From: Trichosphaerium sp. ATCC 40318
Lineage: Eukaryota > Discosea > Flabellinia > Trichosidae
Length of the DNA stretch: 64,000 bases
Assembly: GCA_038496445.1 (NCBI GenBank)
Contig: JALMLS010000418.1
Span: forward strand, 62,001 to 126,000
Direction of reading: 5' to 3'
How positions within the stretch are numbered: position 1 is the first letter of the stretch; every line of letters begins with the position of its first letter. Under the pieces are notes generated by a model. That model was not told the DNA's origin. It saw nothing but the letters and a program-made list of their open reading frames with translations, and made no database searches. The position numbers and the translations under genes were made by a program. Below are positions 36,027 through 48,211 of this stretch, piece by piece.

Positions 36027-39000
36027 TTAAAAATCAACTGTCTGTCTTTCTGAAATAACATAGGCAGGCGAAGCTGTATGAGCTCTGAGCTGACGTTGCT
36101 TGTTTCCAGACAATGCATTAATCCTACTACAAACGTTATAACACTCTTCCACAGTAAAACCATTCACGTACCTTGGTGGAGATGTACCTCCAGAATCTGT
36201 GGACATCGTAGCAGTCGAGTGAGATTCGCTACGGATGCGAATGTCTTTGGTTTTACGTTTCTTAATTTTTTTCTTCTTATCCTTCATAAATGACGGGACA
36301 GAAGGTTTCAACGGTTTTTTCTGTTTTCTTGATGAATCTGGAGATTTACCTCCAAGAATAGCGACTACTGCTTTTCTAGAGTTCGAAATAGCCAAAGAAC
36401 ATGGTGTATCACCTTTAAAAAAATATATTAGAAAACACGTGCCATTAAACATCAGCCACGCACCATATTTATTCTCTACATTAACTGTAGCTCCAGCTGC
36501 AAGCAATAAATTAACAACAGCAACATTACCCGCAGTTGAAGCAATATGCAAAGGCGTAGTACCATCACCACTGGCATCTAAAAAATTAATATTAATTTCG
36601 GAATAACTTTTCTTTTCTCCTTTCATCTTACCATCGACAGTTGTTTGATGTCTCTCCAGTAAAGTTTGTAACACATGAATCTTCGAAGGTTGCTTATACA
36701 CAATATTGGATGTAACAATAAAAATAGAAGGCCAATTCTTTAGATATCTTTCTCTTATGTAAGTCTTTGTATCATAATTCAACTCTTCTATCCACCACTC
36801 ATCACCAGGGTGTACTGTTTTACCAGCCAGCACGTCTTCAGTGTGCCCTGATTTTGAAGACTTTACGGGCGTTTTTATCGCTGATTTATGCTTTAAGGCT
36901 GGTTGCTTGTACCTTCACCTTATGTTAGCCAACTCTAACTCAACAGCAAATCAACAAAAAAAAGTACATACCTCTGGTAAGCCAAAGGAGGTACTAAAAG
37001 TTTTTGTAGTTTGGCTTCTAATAGAACCAAGTAATCTTTATACTCTTGAGACTTTAAAAACTTTGGCCAAGCGTCCATGACCAAAATATGAAACAATTCA
37101 TGTTGAACACTTTCAAAACAATCCGGACCTACACAATTGATTACTGACTGGGTTTTTCTTTGAAAAAATGCGAAGTACAAAAAGTAAAAGCATACCAGGA
37201 TCATAAGCGCCTTCCAGGCGGAAAGTAACAGCTGCAAGAACACCAGAAGAAACATTCACCAAGTTATCATAATTGCTCAAATAAAGATCAAACATGGCTT
37301 TAGCCTCAGTGTGTCGAACACGTGCACGCTCGGGTGCTTTACCAAGTGCTTTATATGCTTCAATAGCCTTTAAAAATAATACACATAAGTCTACTGTAAC
37401 TCAAAGAGAAAGTACAATCATACCTTCCAACAGAGATAGTTCTCAAGGCAAAACTTTTTGCGACAGAACTTAGAGAAGTAAGGACCAATAAATGGGTACG
37501 TCAATGCAAAAAGTAAGCTGTGTGCATGATTATCCTCTTCATGTAATGAAAAAGGCTCGTTTGTGCTACTACTAGGTATAATATAGCTGAATGAGTCATG
37601 AAAGTCCAACATCTTGTTATCTGAGTCAAGCGGTAACTGTCCATTACCTATCATCAAGCTACCACCTTCGCTGCCTTCGTCACCTTCGCTTGGTTCATAT
37701 CTACGTAATATCGAAGCAATTTGACTGTGACTATGTTGCGTGGCCAATGCCAAAGGCGTAGCACCTACAAATACGCTTAAAACACGATATAGATGTTAAT
37801 CAGACGCACCCCAATTATCTTTTAGTTGTGTAGAAGCACCAAAGATAAGTAAAAGTTTTACAACATCTACATTACCAAAATTTGTTGCAATATGTAACGC
37901 TGTAGTTCCCTAACAAAAAAAAAAGAAGTTAAAACTAGCAACAAATAACAACTATCGACTTACTTGTGAGTTAACATCATCAATCTGCTCAGGGCACTTT
38001 TGCAAGAACCGACGTAAAATATAGTACAAAACTTGAGCCTTTGATACGATATAAGACGTAAGAATAAAAATATCTGGCCATTTCTTTTGAAGCCGTTCAG
38101 ACTTGTAAAGCTCAAAGTCATAGTTTAGCTCTTTAACAAACCAAGGAGCTTCTGTAATAGTAATTTCTATAACATTATAAGAATAAATAGTTCTCAAATA
38201 AACAAGACAGTGGAAAAAAACGTAACGTACGTTTTTTCAGTTTCACGTGACTTTTTTGTTTTTTCGGAGGTGCACGCTTGTTATTCGCTATGCGTGCTGA
38301 GTTTCTAGATGATCTTGACGTCAATAGTAGGTATGCATTATCTACAGTGACTTCTTCATCTTGCATACTAATAGAAATCGTTTCATCGCTCACACAGCTC
38401 AAAACGGCTTCATCTGATAAACTTGAACTGAGAGTTAAATCATACGGTGGCTGGAATTCTGAAGGACGATCAGAGAGTGTAGTAGGAATGTCTAGCGTGT
38501 CGCTAGTAGTATTCTACAGTAGTTTAGTACAAAAATACGACTTCTTTCTGAATTGTGGTACGACAAGTCGAAGAACTTGTACAACGCAACCATAAAAGCA
38601 CTTACGCGCGTGTGTTCAATATTCAAGTGCATGTCTAATTCCATACCGGAATCACGAGAAAATGCGCCAGTATTCTCTTCTTTCGTTGGTTCTGGGTCGG
38701 TTGAGCTCACTGACGCTACATTGATCGTTAACGTTACGATTTGCTACTTTCAGAATGTCCTCATCGAATAGGCAAAACAGGCGTTTTGTTCCTTAAACAA
38801 GGAGTCGGTATTTCCGCATACCTTTACCCTCACGTTTCGCTTTACGGTTACGTCGGTTGCTCTTTGGTGTTGTTGTTCTTTTTGATTTAGATGGCGATTC
38901 GGTAATGCCCAGGGTTGAAATAAGACCGCCTAGATGCTCTTCGTCCATTTTGGAGAATTTTGGGCTGGCTGCTGAGGATCCCTGTTCAGATCTGGTGAGC

Positions 39001-39077
39001 AACCATAATAGCGCTCGTAAAACAATTGAAATGATAATGCAAGAACATAAAATATAATTACATACCTCATCAGACAT
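36027..39077 (-). CDS. Ankyrin-RGS-ankyrin protein with a duplicated module
   Basis: About ten exons. Likely start ATG 39075-39077 (MSDE spliced to GSSAASPKFSKMDEEHLGGL), a basic stretch (SNRRNRKAKREGK), then TDPEPTKEENTGAFSRDSG. Module 1 (near 38000-38150): APWFVKELNYDFELYKSERL ... WPDIFILTSYIVSK, then ankyrin repeats (TTALHIATNFGNVDVVKLLL, TPLALATQHSHSQIASIL). Next an RGS domain (near 36970-37500): FCLENYLCWKAIEAYKALGK, FDLYLSNYDNLVNVSSGVL, ESVQHELFHILVMDAWPKFL. Module 2 (near 36640-36830): DEWWIEELNYDTKTYIRERY ... WPSIFIVTSNIVYK, then ankyrins (GTTPLHIASTAGNVAVVNLL). A basic tail ends ISERQTVDF, stop 36027. RGS domains speed GTP hydrolysis by G-alpha. The join between the first exons near 38750-38830 is uncertain. 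Confidence 0.75.
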
Positions 39078-39298
39078 GTGCAATAGAGTTTGCGTGGAAA
39101 GGTGAAAGCGAGAAAGAGAATGTGTATTTGGTTGCGTGTAATTGTAAAGAAGCAAAAAGTAGTTTAATACATTGCAAACTGGTGCGTGAACTACGTCAGG
39201 GTACTTTGAAGCGAAGAAATTTAGCACTAAGCAACAAAAAGAAAGTCTCAGAATGTCAGCTAAGTCATACGCTAATTTTGTTTTGCCGCAAGCTAAAA
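39078..39298. promoter_or_regulatory. Bidirectional promoter region, RGS and histone-fold genes
   Basis: About 220 bp between the two divergent start codons. No TATA box stands out. Inferred from arrangement. Confidence 0.4.
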
Positions 39299-39839
39299 AT
39301 GTCAAAGTTGAACCTACCTCTTGCTCGCGTTAAAAAAATTATTAAGAGTGACCAAGATGTTAAACTAATTGGTTCTGACGCATGTGTCACAATTGCAAAG
39401 GCGACGGTTAGAAATTTTGTAAAATGAAGTATCTTTCTAAATGAGCGTAGGAGATGCTCATTGCGTTCATGGTTAAAGAAGCATACGATAACACGAAGAA
39501 AGACGGAAGGAAAGTGCTTCAATACAAAGATGTTGGTATGTGTAGTTGTCAATTGTTACCGCCAAAACTTATATGCTATTAGCGAAGGCTGTACGTAATG
39601 TAGACGAGTTAGAGTTCCTTGATGATTTGATACCTGAGAAAATGTACGCAATAACGACGCCAAAGTCTAACTATGCTCAAAGGGTAGCGTCAAGCATACC
39701 AAAACCAAAGCCAAAACCAAAAACAAATTTAAACCCAAAACCAAAGCCAAAAGCGAAGCCAAAAGCGCCTCCAAAGTCACCAACTCCGCCACCAAACCAA
39801 CAGAGTATGCTAGACTTCGTTAACAAGAACAAGACATAA
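39299..39839 (+). CDS. Histone-fold protein, POLE4/Dpb3/NF-YC-like, with KP-rich tail
   Basis: Three exons. ATG 39299: MSKLNLPLARVKKIIKSDQD then LIGSDACVTIAKAT; intron GTTAGA...GCGTAG (39420-39460); EMLIAFMVKEAYDNTRKDGR KVLQYKDV; intron (39537-39587); AKAVRNVDELEFLDDLIPEK. This is the full helix pattern of the H2A-like subfamily that includes POLE4, Dpb3 and CHRAC subunits, where LPxARVKKIxKxDxD and YKDVAxAV are diagnostic. The last 40 residues are Lys-Pro repeats (PKPKPKTNLNPKPKPKAKPK) ending QQSMLDFVNKNKT, stop TAA 39837-39839. Such subunits pair with a POLE3/Dpb4-like partner in DNA polymerase epsilon or in chromatin remodelling and transcription factors; which complex applies here is open. 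Confidence 0.8.
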
Positions 39840-40177
39840 GGAGGATCAAAACAAATACGTGAAAAAAATTCTGACCACTTTATGAGTGTCAACACCACGA
39901 TGAGCGCGTAGTGATTGTAGCGGCATCGTTTAAAAAAAAACCTGTACATAAAAAAAACGCTTTTGCCAAATTCGTCACGAGTTTTCTGTCGATACAATAC
40001 CACACGTCGTAAAAACCGGTAACAACGAGTAAAGCTATTCTTTAACGTTCTACAAGCAATTACTTGCGTTTCTAATTAGTGAAGTGATTGGCACGCTGTA
40101 TTTGTTCTAATTAGTATGGTACGGGCGATGGCGTGTTAGTTAGAATAACTGAATAGGAAAAGGACACTTCACAAAAG
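39840..40177. other. Intergenic stretch
   Basis: Between the histone-fold gene and the myosin gene. No supported feature. Confidence 0.4.
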
Positions 40178-43100
40178 ATGTTGTGGGTACCAAGTGAAAC
40201 AGACGGTTTCGAACTTGCAAAGCTTGTTGGAACTACAGAAGCTCATGGAACTACAATGTATCAAGTTCTCGCACCAGGACAAAAAGTAAGGCTATTACAC
40301 AACGAAAATACTTCTACAGAGTGTTAAACAACACCTTGAGAATTCTTCTTCCTGTCACAAACATGTTTAACTCCTTACAGAAACAAATATCGGTTCAGAG
40401 GGACCTCTGTCATAACGCAAACCCCACACAGGATGGTGTTCCAGATAATACAACACTTATAGAATTTAACCCCGCAACTCTTCTCCAAAACTTACGTTGT
40501 CGCTATAAAAAGGATCAAATATACGTATGACGCTTGTTTTTACTTCTACTATTCACTTTTTCTCAGACTTACACCGCACACATTTTAACGGCAATTAATC
40601 CTTATAAACAACTTAATATCTATGATGAAAAGACTATGGAAAGGTAATTAAGAATTCTAAACGTAATTAAACGTCAGAAAAAGGCCAAAATCTATTTTTC
40701 CTAATTTTGCCAATTTTACGACAAAAACGCTAACTTTGGATTCAATAGATATGTTGCTAAATATATAGGCAATGAACCACCTCATGTTTATGGTATAGTA
40801 TACAACTCCTTCCTTTTATGTTGTCTTACATTTTTGGTGTAGCTATTGCAGATAAGGCGTATAGGTCTCTTAAATATCAAGGTGAAAATCAAGCTATTAT
40901 AATGAGGTATGAAGCGTGATTTTCGAATTTTTCAGAAAATTTTGTGACTGATTGATTTATTTTTTCAGTGGTGAGTCTGGTGCTGGTAAGACGGTGACGA
41001 GTAAGATTGCTTTGCGATTTTTGAGCTTTGCTTGTCGTCGAGATAAGGATAAAACTGAACAATTAGAACAAAGAATTTTAGCATCGAATCCTATTCTTGA
41101 AGTGAGTTTCATGCATAGAGGTTCTATTTTTAATTATTTTCTTTAGGCCCTTGGTAACGCCAAAACATTAAGGAATAATAATTCATCGCGCTTTGTAAGT
41201 TTTATCATAGTTCAGTGTCAGATGGAAGTAACAAAAAAAAATACTTAGGGTAAATTCATAGAAATTCATTTTGACGAAAACTATCATATTGAAGGTGGCT
41301 TGATTACAACGTGTATCCTACTTGCATAAATGACTTTGCAACTTTTCAATAACTCTACATTACCTCTTTAACTCTTGAAGACCTTTTAGAAAAGTCTAGA
41401 TTGGTACATCAACCAAAGAATGAGAGGTTCGTGTCATAACACAAGTCAACTATTTCTTTTTTTACTAACACGTGTAACTTCCAGAAATTTCCGTATTTTC
41501 TACCAGATGACTCTTGGTTGTACTGAAGCTCAACGTAAAGAATGGAATTTACACCAACCAGAGAAATTCCATTATTTGAACACTTCAGGTACAGACAGAA
41601 AAACCGTTTCAGATAAGTGACTTAAGCATTGTTTAAGGTTGCATTCGGATTGAAAACTATGATGATGCAGCCCACTTTAAAGAATTCTTGGTACTGTTAA
41701 AGTATTCTAATACAATCTTACATGTTATTTAGAATTCATTAAACGTCATGGGGTTCACGCAAGATGAGCAAAATATGCTATTACGCACATTAGCTGGTAT
41801 TTTGCATTTAGGAAATCTCGAGTTTTCTCCAAAAGAAAAAGGTCAAGGTTGTGTTGTTAAGAATATGGAAGGTATGTAAATATCATAGTATGTGTTTTTG
41901 TAGCATTTGGTGCTCATATAAGGCTTAGAAGTTAAATACGCTGCTGGGTTATTTAAGTTAGATGAGAATGTCTTTGTGACTAGTTTACTTCATCGTACTG
42001 TGTCTGTAAAGGAGCAAGGTAATGTTAGTAATATTCAAGTACCATTAAAGCTTCAAGAAGTACGTGTTTGTTTGACTTTTTCTTTATTAAAAGTTGGTCG
42101 TTTTGATGGTTTTGTTATTGATTTTTTGCTTTCTTCTAGGCCGAGTATGCACGTGATACGCTTGCTAAGACGATTTATTTACAACTTTTTGAATGGGTTG
42201 TTAAGCGTATTAATGATAGCTTGAGAGATAAGAAAAAATATGATAGTGATAGTGAAGATGAGAGATTTATTGGGATTCTTGATATTTTCGGATTTGAGAG
42301 TTTTGAGGTTAATTCGTTTGAGCAGTTGTGTATTAACCTAACAAATGAACATTTACAAAATTACTATGATGAACAAATATTAAATCAAGAGCAAGAGATT
42401 TATAAACGTGAGGGTATACAGTGGACAGATATTAAATTCAAAGACAACTCTTTTTGTATAAAACTGCTTGATGAGGTACATGATCATTTGTTCTCTTCTT
42501 CGTATTAGTTTGTGATTGACACATGTTTTTTAGAAGCATCATGGTATATTATCTATACTAGATGAAGAATGTCGTATGCCTACCCATAGTAATGGTCAGT
42601 TCCTAAGGAAGGTTTATAGGAAGCACCTCAGAAATCCGTACGTAACAAAACCATTTTTCAGTTTGATTTTGTTTTGACTTCTGTCTTAGGTACCTTTCTA
42701 AGCCCGCTGTATCAGCCGCAAAAGGAGGTAGTGGTAAAGCGAGAGAAAAGACAACAGCAAGAACTGATGAAGAGGCGTTTTGTGTTAAGCATTTCGCTGG
42801 AAAGGTACTTGGTGTTTCTTTTCTAATTTCTTCGTTAGTGAGCTAATAAGTTTTGTAGGTTACCTATGATGTAACAACAGGATTCATTACAAAGAATAAT
42901 GATATGATACACCCAGCTTTAGAAGGTCTCATGAGTGGTAGTAAAGATCCAATCTTGGCTAATATATTTGCTGTAACCAAAGAGCGAAGTACTCGGTTTA
43001 ATACAATTAGTGCAACGTTCTTGGCTCAACTTCACAAACTTATGGCGAGGTATATACCTCTAATATATTTCGTATACACTTACATATATTACTTTAGGCT

Positions 43101-46100
43101 TCGTGGATGTTCTGCACACTTTGTGAGATGTATCAAACCTAATAGTATTCAGAAACCAGCTGTCTTTGACGGTAAATCAATTTTTTTTCAACTCAAGTGT
43201 TCTGGACTATTGGAAACATTACAGCTCATGACTCTTGGTACTTATATTTATCGTATGCACATAATCTTATGCTTTTTTTAGGTTACCCTACACGCTGCTC
43301 GTATAAGTATTTGTATGATAGGTATCATGATATCATGCCACCTTTGCTTAAAAATATGGATCCTTCGTCGTTCAGTGAGGCGCTTCTTATGGCTCTTGAA
43401 GTACCTAAATCTTCGTATACACGTGGTGTATCGAAGCTGTTTTTTAAGGCTGGTCAGGTACGTTAATATCACATAATTTTAAAACGGACTTGTACTTGTA
43501 TTATTTATCACGTGAATCTTTTTTTATGCTAATTACATTCCTATAGATGTCGTTCATAGAGAAGCTAAAAGAAGAGGGTAAAGCTATTGCGCCTGAACTT
43601 GTTCAGCGTGTTAAAAGCTGGATACTTATGAAGAAATTTCGTCGTGCAGTTACTACAATTATCGCTGTTTTCCGCTGTACGACCTTTTCTCTTTCTTGTA
43701 GCCATCCATCTCTAATGGTTTTACTTATAGTCACACGCGTTCTAAGATGTCTTGAATCACTTCAACGCTTTAGAAAAACAGTGAGAGTTTTGTGTATAGT
43801 TAACAAGACTATGATTAAATTAGCTCGTAAAATACGTAAAAGAGTTGCTGCTACAAAGATACAGAGCTGTAAGTGAACAAATTGTTATTTATTTTTATCG
43901 TTAAGCTTACCTCTGTGATAGTGTGGAGAATGTATTCGCGTCGTAGAACATATCGAAAGATTAGGGCGAATGTAATTAAATTACAGTCTTGGATACGTTG
44001 TACTCACACGTGGCAAGTTGTAGCTCCTGTGATTGAACAGCAACGTGAAGGTAACTTTGTTTTCTTTTTTTAGATGATATTGTACTGAAAATTCGCTTAT
44101 TTCAACATAGAACTCCGGAAGAAGATTGAAGCTGAAGAAAAGAGACGTAAAGAAGCATTGGCATTAAAAAGACAAGAAGAGAAGAAGCGAGCTCTTCAAA
44201 AACTTGAAGATATGCAACGAAAGAGTAAGCCAGTTTCTTGAACCTCACGTGTTTCTTTTTGTTTACTTTGACTATAGGTCGAGAAGCTAAAGCAGCTAAG
44301 TTTAAAGAAGCCGAAGAAAAGCGTCTCAGGGAAGAAGCTTTGAGAGAGAAACTAGTACTTGAAGAAAAAGAAAAGGAGAAAAAAATAAAAGAACAAAAAG
44401 AGCTTGAGGAAAAACGGAAAAAAGAAGAAGAGGAACAACGTCTTCGTGAAGAACAAAAAAAGCGTGATGAGCAAGATAGGATAGCTAAAGAGGCTGAAGA
44501 GAAGCGAAGAAAAGCTGAAGAAGCCCATTTGGCTGCTCTCAAAGCGCTTGAAGATGAAAAACAGGCACAGATCATTGAAGCTAAACAGAAACGCGATGAG
44601 GCTGCAAAAGAAGCCAAAGAGCAACAAGCGTACACTCACATATGCTCAGAACAATAACTGACACTTTTCTAGGCTTAAAGCGCAGTTAGAAGCTCAATTA
44701 GAAGCTCAACGTGTTGAGCAAGAGAAAAAGAATACTGTGCTTGCTAAAAAAGCAGAAGAACTTGCTGTATTGAAAGCAGAGCACGATACCCGTGTTAATG
44801 AACTTCATAAGATTACAAAAGAGCAATCTGAGCGTTTGGCTCAACTAGGAGAATGGGAGGAAACGTTGGGTACGACAAGAAACAGCCAGAGTTAGGACTA
44901 TCGAACAAAAATGAAGAGTTTGTCTTCATATTCTTTCGAGTTTGTTTGTCATGTACTGATATGGTTTTTTGTAGAAAAGGAACGTAAGAAACGTGAAGAA
45001 GAACAAGAGAAATTGAAATCCAAAGACAAAGAATTGAAAGAGTTATTGGAGAGGCATAAGGCAGATAGCGCAGAACTTGAACGTCGTCAACAAAATATGA
45101 CAAAAGCTCATTTAGAAAAGGAGCAGGTACCACTTTTTTCTTGTTTGTTTTTTTTAAAAGAGAGACGATATTTTATTGATCCGTTGGTGCTTATAGGAGT
45201 TGAATTTACTGCGTAATGAGCTTGAACTAGCTAAAAGACAAGTTGAAGATCGTAAAAACCTGGAAAAGGAGAGACAAGAATTACTTTCTGGTGAATTAAA
45301 GAAGCAACAAGATAGTTTAGGTAAACCACTTTTCCCTTTAAAAAAAAACTGGCCAATGTCAATGTTGCTCTTCTTGTTCCATGTTTTATCTTCTATCTAT
45401 CTACTCCTACCTTATTCTTCTTTCTTCTTGTTGTTCTTATCGTGAACTGTTAGCTTCTCTTAAGGATGGTATTACGAGGCGTGAAAGTAATGTTTCGTTA
45501 ATGGTTCAGGAAGCACAAAAAAGAGAGATGGAATTAGCTTTAAAATCAAAAGAACTAGAGTTTGAGATAAAGCAAAAAGAGGAAAATAAGAGGATGGAGC
45601 TTGAACGCTTAGAGCAGTCTCTCAAGGATAGTATGTCCAAAGTAGAGGAAGATAAAGCCAAGCAAGAGGAAATAGCAGCTTCTACAGCCGAAAAACTGAA
45701 CGAAAAACAGTCTTCTTTAGAAGAACGTGAAGCTGCCCTTAAGGCTCGTGAAGAGGCTGTTACTCTTAGAGAAGATGAAGTAGCTATATTTCAGACTAAA
45801 CTGGAGAAGAAAGAGCAAGAGTTAGACTTTAAAGAAGTCCGCTTGAATGAAGATACAGAAAGCTTTAACAGCAAGAAAGCAAAGTTTAAAGTGAAGAAAC
45901 AAGCCTTTAATGAGGCTAGTGCTACTTTTACACAGAAACAAGCTGATGTTATCATCAATGAAGCACGTGTTAAAGAAGAATTACGTATATTACAAGAAGC
46001 AAAGATGAAGTTCAAAGAAAAGAAGAAAAAGTTCGCTGAAGCTCAACCAAGTGTTGCGCAAGGCGTTGATCAAGACCATATTGCTAAGCTTGTTGAGGTA

Positions 46101-47110
46101 CCCCTATTTCATAAATACACTAATTTTACTACAACACAACAATGCTAAATATAACTAGGCATCTACGTCACGTGTTTTAGAAAGACAGTTATCAGATTTG
46201 AAGCAAATGTTGGTTACAAAAGACCCAGAGAGTGATACAACTCTGACACCTCGTAAGAATAAGGGTGGTGTTCCTTATACGCCTAGAGATATTCATGGAA
46301 GGCGTAAGTATTATGTAGATACAATGACAAACTCACTGTTTGTTTTAGTTGAGTATAAAGTAACTAACTTGAGAAACGCTTTGGGCAGTATTGAAGGCGA
46401 ACTACCGGCTTTGACTAACCGTAATTTTCAACAACAAAAGGAGATTGCTGAGCTCAAACGTATTATATGTAAACATGAGGATGAAGTTAAACGTTTACGC
46501 AGTATGTTAGTAACTAGCTTTGATAAACCTGAGGAAACGTTATCTGTACGAAGAGCTTAGAAAACAAGTATGATATTTATTTTTATTCGTAGATTGTTGG
46601 CGACGACTCTGTCGCTCATCCTGAGTGGCCTAATAAGGAAGAGCGTGAGCGTAAGCACTTACAATTACACAATGATTTTATGACATCGGAGGTACTTTGT
46701 TTGTGTGGGGCTCAAATGTTGAGACTTGTTTTTAGGTTGAGCGTCTTCAAAAAGATTTAGAAGCTAAAGACGACCTCATCAATGTTATGAGAAATGAGAA
46801 TTCTAGACTTAAAGAGTTTGCAAAGACAACTTCAGTAGGCGGAGAACCTCAAAGTTTGGTTGTAACACAGTTCCACGATCTAAAGAGCAGGTAAAACGAA
46901 AGACAACATTGCATCTCATTTTTTTCTGACAACTCTTTTTTTAGATACTTTGAAACGATTGCTCTCTTTATTAAGCTGCAAGGTTCTATGCAAGGTAAAT
47001 CACATATCGGAAATGCAGATGTGCATAAGTTAAAGGAGAAGGCGTTACGCCTTGGTATACCGTATGACCAGTGGCCAAACTGGATCTTGGATGAACTTCA
47101 AGAAACTTGA
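40178..47110 (+). CDS. Myosin heavy chain with long coiled-coil tail
   Basis: ATG 40178 (MLWVPSETDGFELAKLVGTT), stop TGA 47108-47110, over 25 short introns. Motor domain: IEFNPATLLQNLRCRYKKDQ, P-loop GESGAGKT (near 40975), switch I NNNSSRFGKFIEIHFDEN (near 41175), switch II DIFGFESFEVNSFEQLCINL (near 42280), actin-binding LRGCSAHFVRCIKPNSI (near 43100), converter region ending SKLFFKAGQ. A neck with IQ-like helices (KIRKRVAATKIQ, near 43840; NVIKLQSWIR, near 43970) follows. Then a long charged Glu/Lys/Arg coiled coil (about 44100-46150), and a C-terminal helical domain (FETIALFIKLQGSMQGKSHI, ending WPNWILDELQET). The head recalls class VI in places but the tail does not, so the class is unassigned. 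An actin-based motor; cargo unknown. The segment after switch I (41285-41400) is hard to splice. Confidence 0.88.
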
Positions 47111-47363
47111 AGCTTGTTGGCTTCTGTAGTAGCTCTAGACCAAATTTTTTTTATGCGTTTTGAATGCATAGTGTAGTTTTGTAAATAAGTAATAATGTTA
47201 TGGTTTAAGAGATGAAATACAAGCACACCTAAAGTAAAGACAGTTTCGTCCAATTTAGTAATTCTGAACATGTCACTTAATCATTTTTTGGATTAAGTAC
47301 CTCGTGAACATCACTTTGAACATCACTTCTACAAAGTTACAACAATAACGTAAAATAGTCAAC

Positions 47364-47823
<460 letters not shown>

Positions 47824-48211
47824 TTCCCGCAACCCCTAGTTCCCTTGGTGTTCTTTAACACCTCCTAAAATTGCTGTATGCTTCTCTTCATCGCATTGTA
47901 GTACCTTTTGTTGATAGTAGAGCACATTTAATAAAATTTTCCTTTTCGAATACGTTTTGACGTGTACACGTTCCACTTCAAGGTTTTGGAGCGTGCTTGA
48001 AGATGGATGATATTCAACCATCTTTTGTGTCCCATAGGGCGTTATTAGTAGTTTTAGTGATTTGATGATATCATGTGATGATTTCTAGTTCTTGACGTAC
48101 AGGAAGTCACCCATGATAAGTGTTTCAGCTTCATAGAAGCCATCATAAGTTGTATTATGCTTTCATGCATTTACGTCGTAAAACCTAACTACGTCTCATC
48201 AAGGCGACTAA
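47824..48211. other. Intergenic stretch
   Basis: 3' flank of H3 and 5' flank of the next gene, both on the plus strand. No stem-loop of the histone mRNA type stands out. Nothing else seen. Confidence 0.4.

Noticed and set aside
44102-44639. Long Ser/Phe-rich minus-strand frames of 95-177 codons
   Set aside because: They are the antisense of the Glu/Lys-rich myosin coiled coil; such composition shadows are expected.
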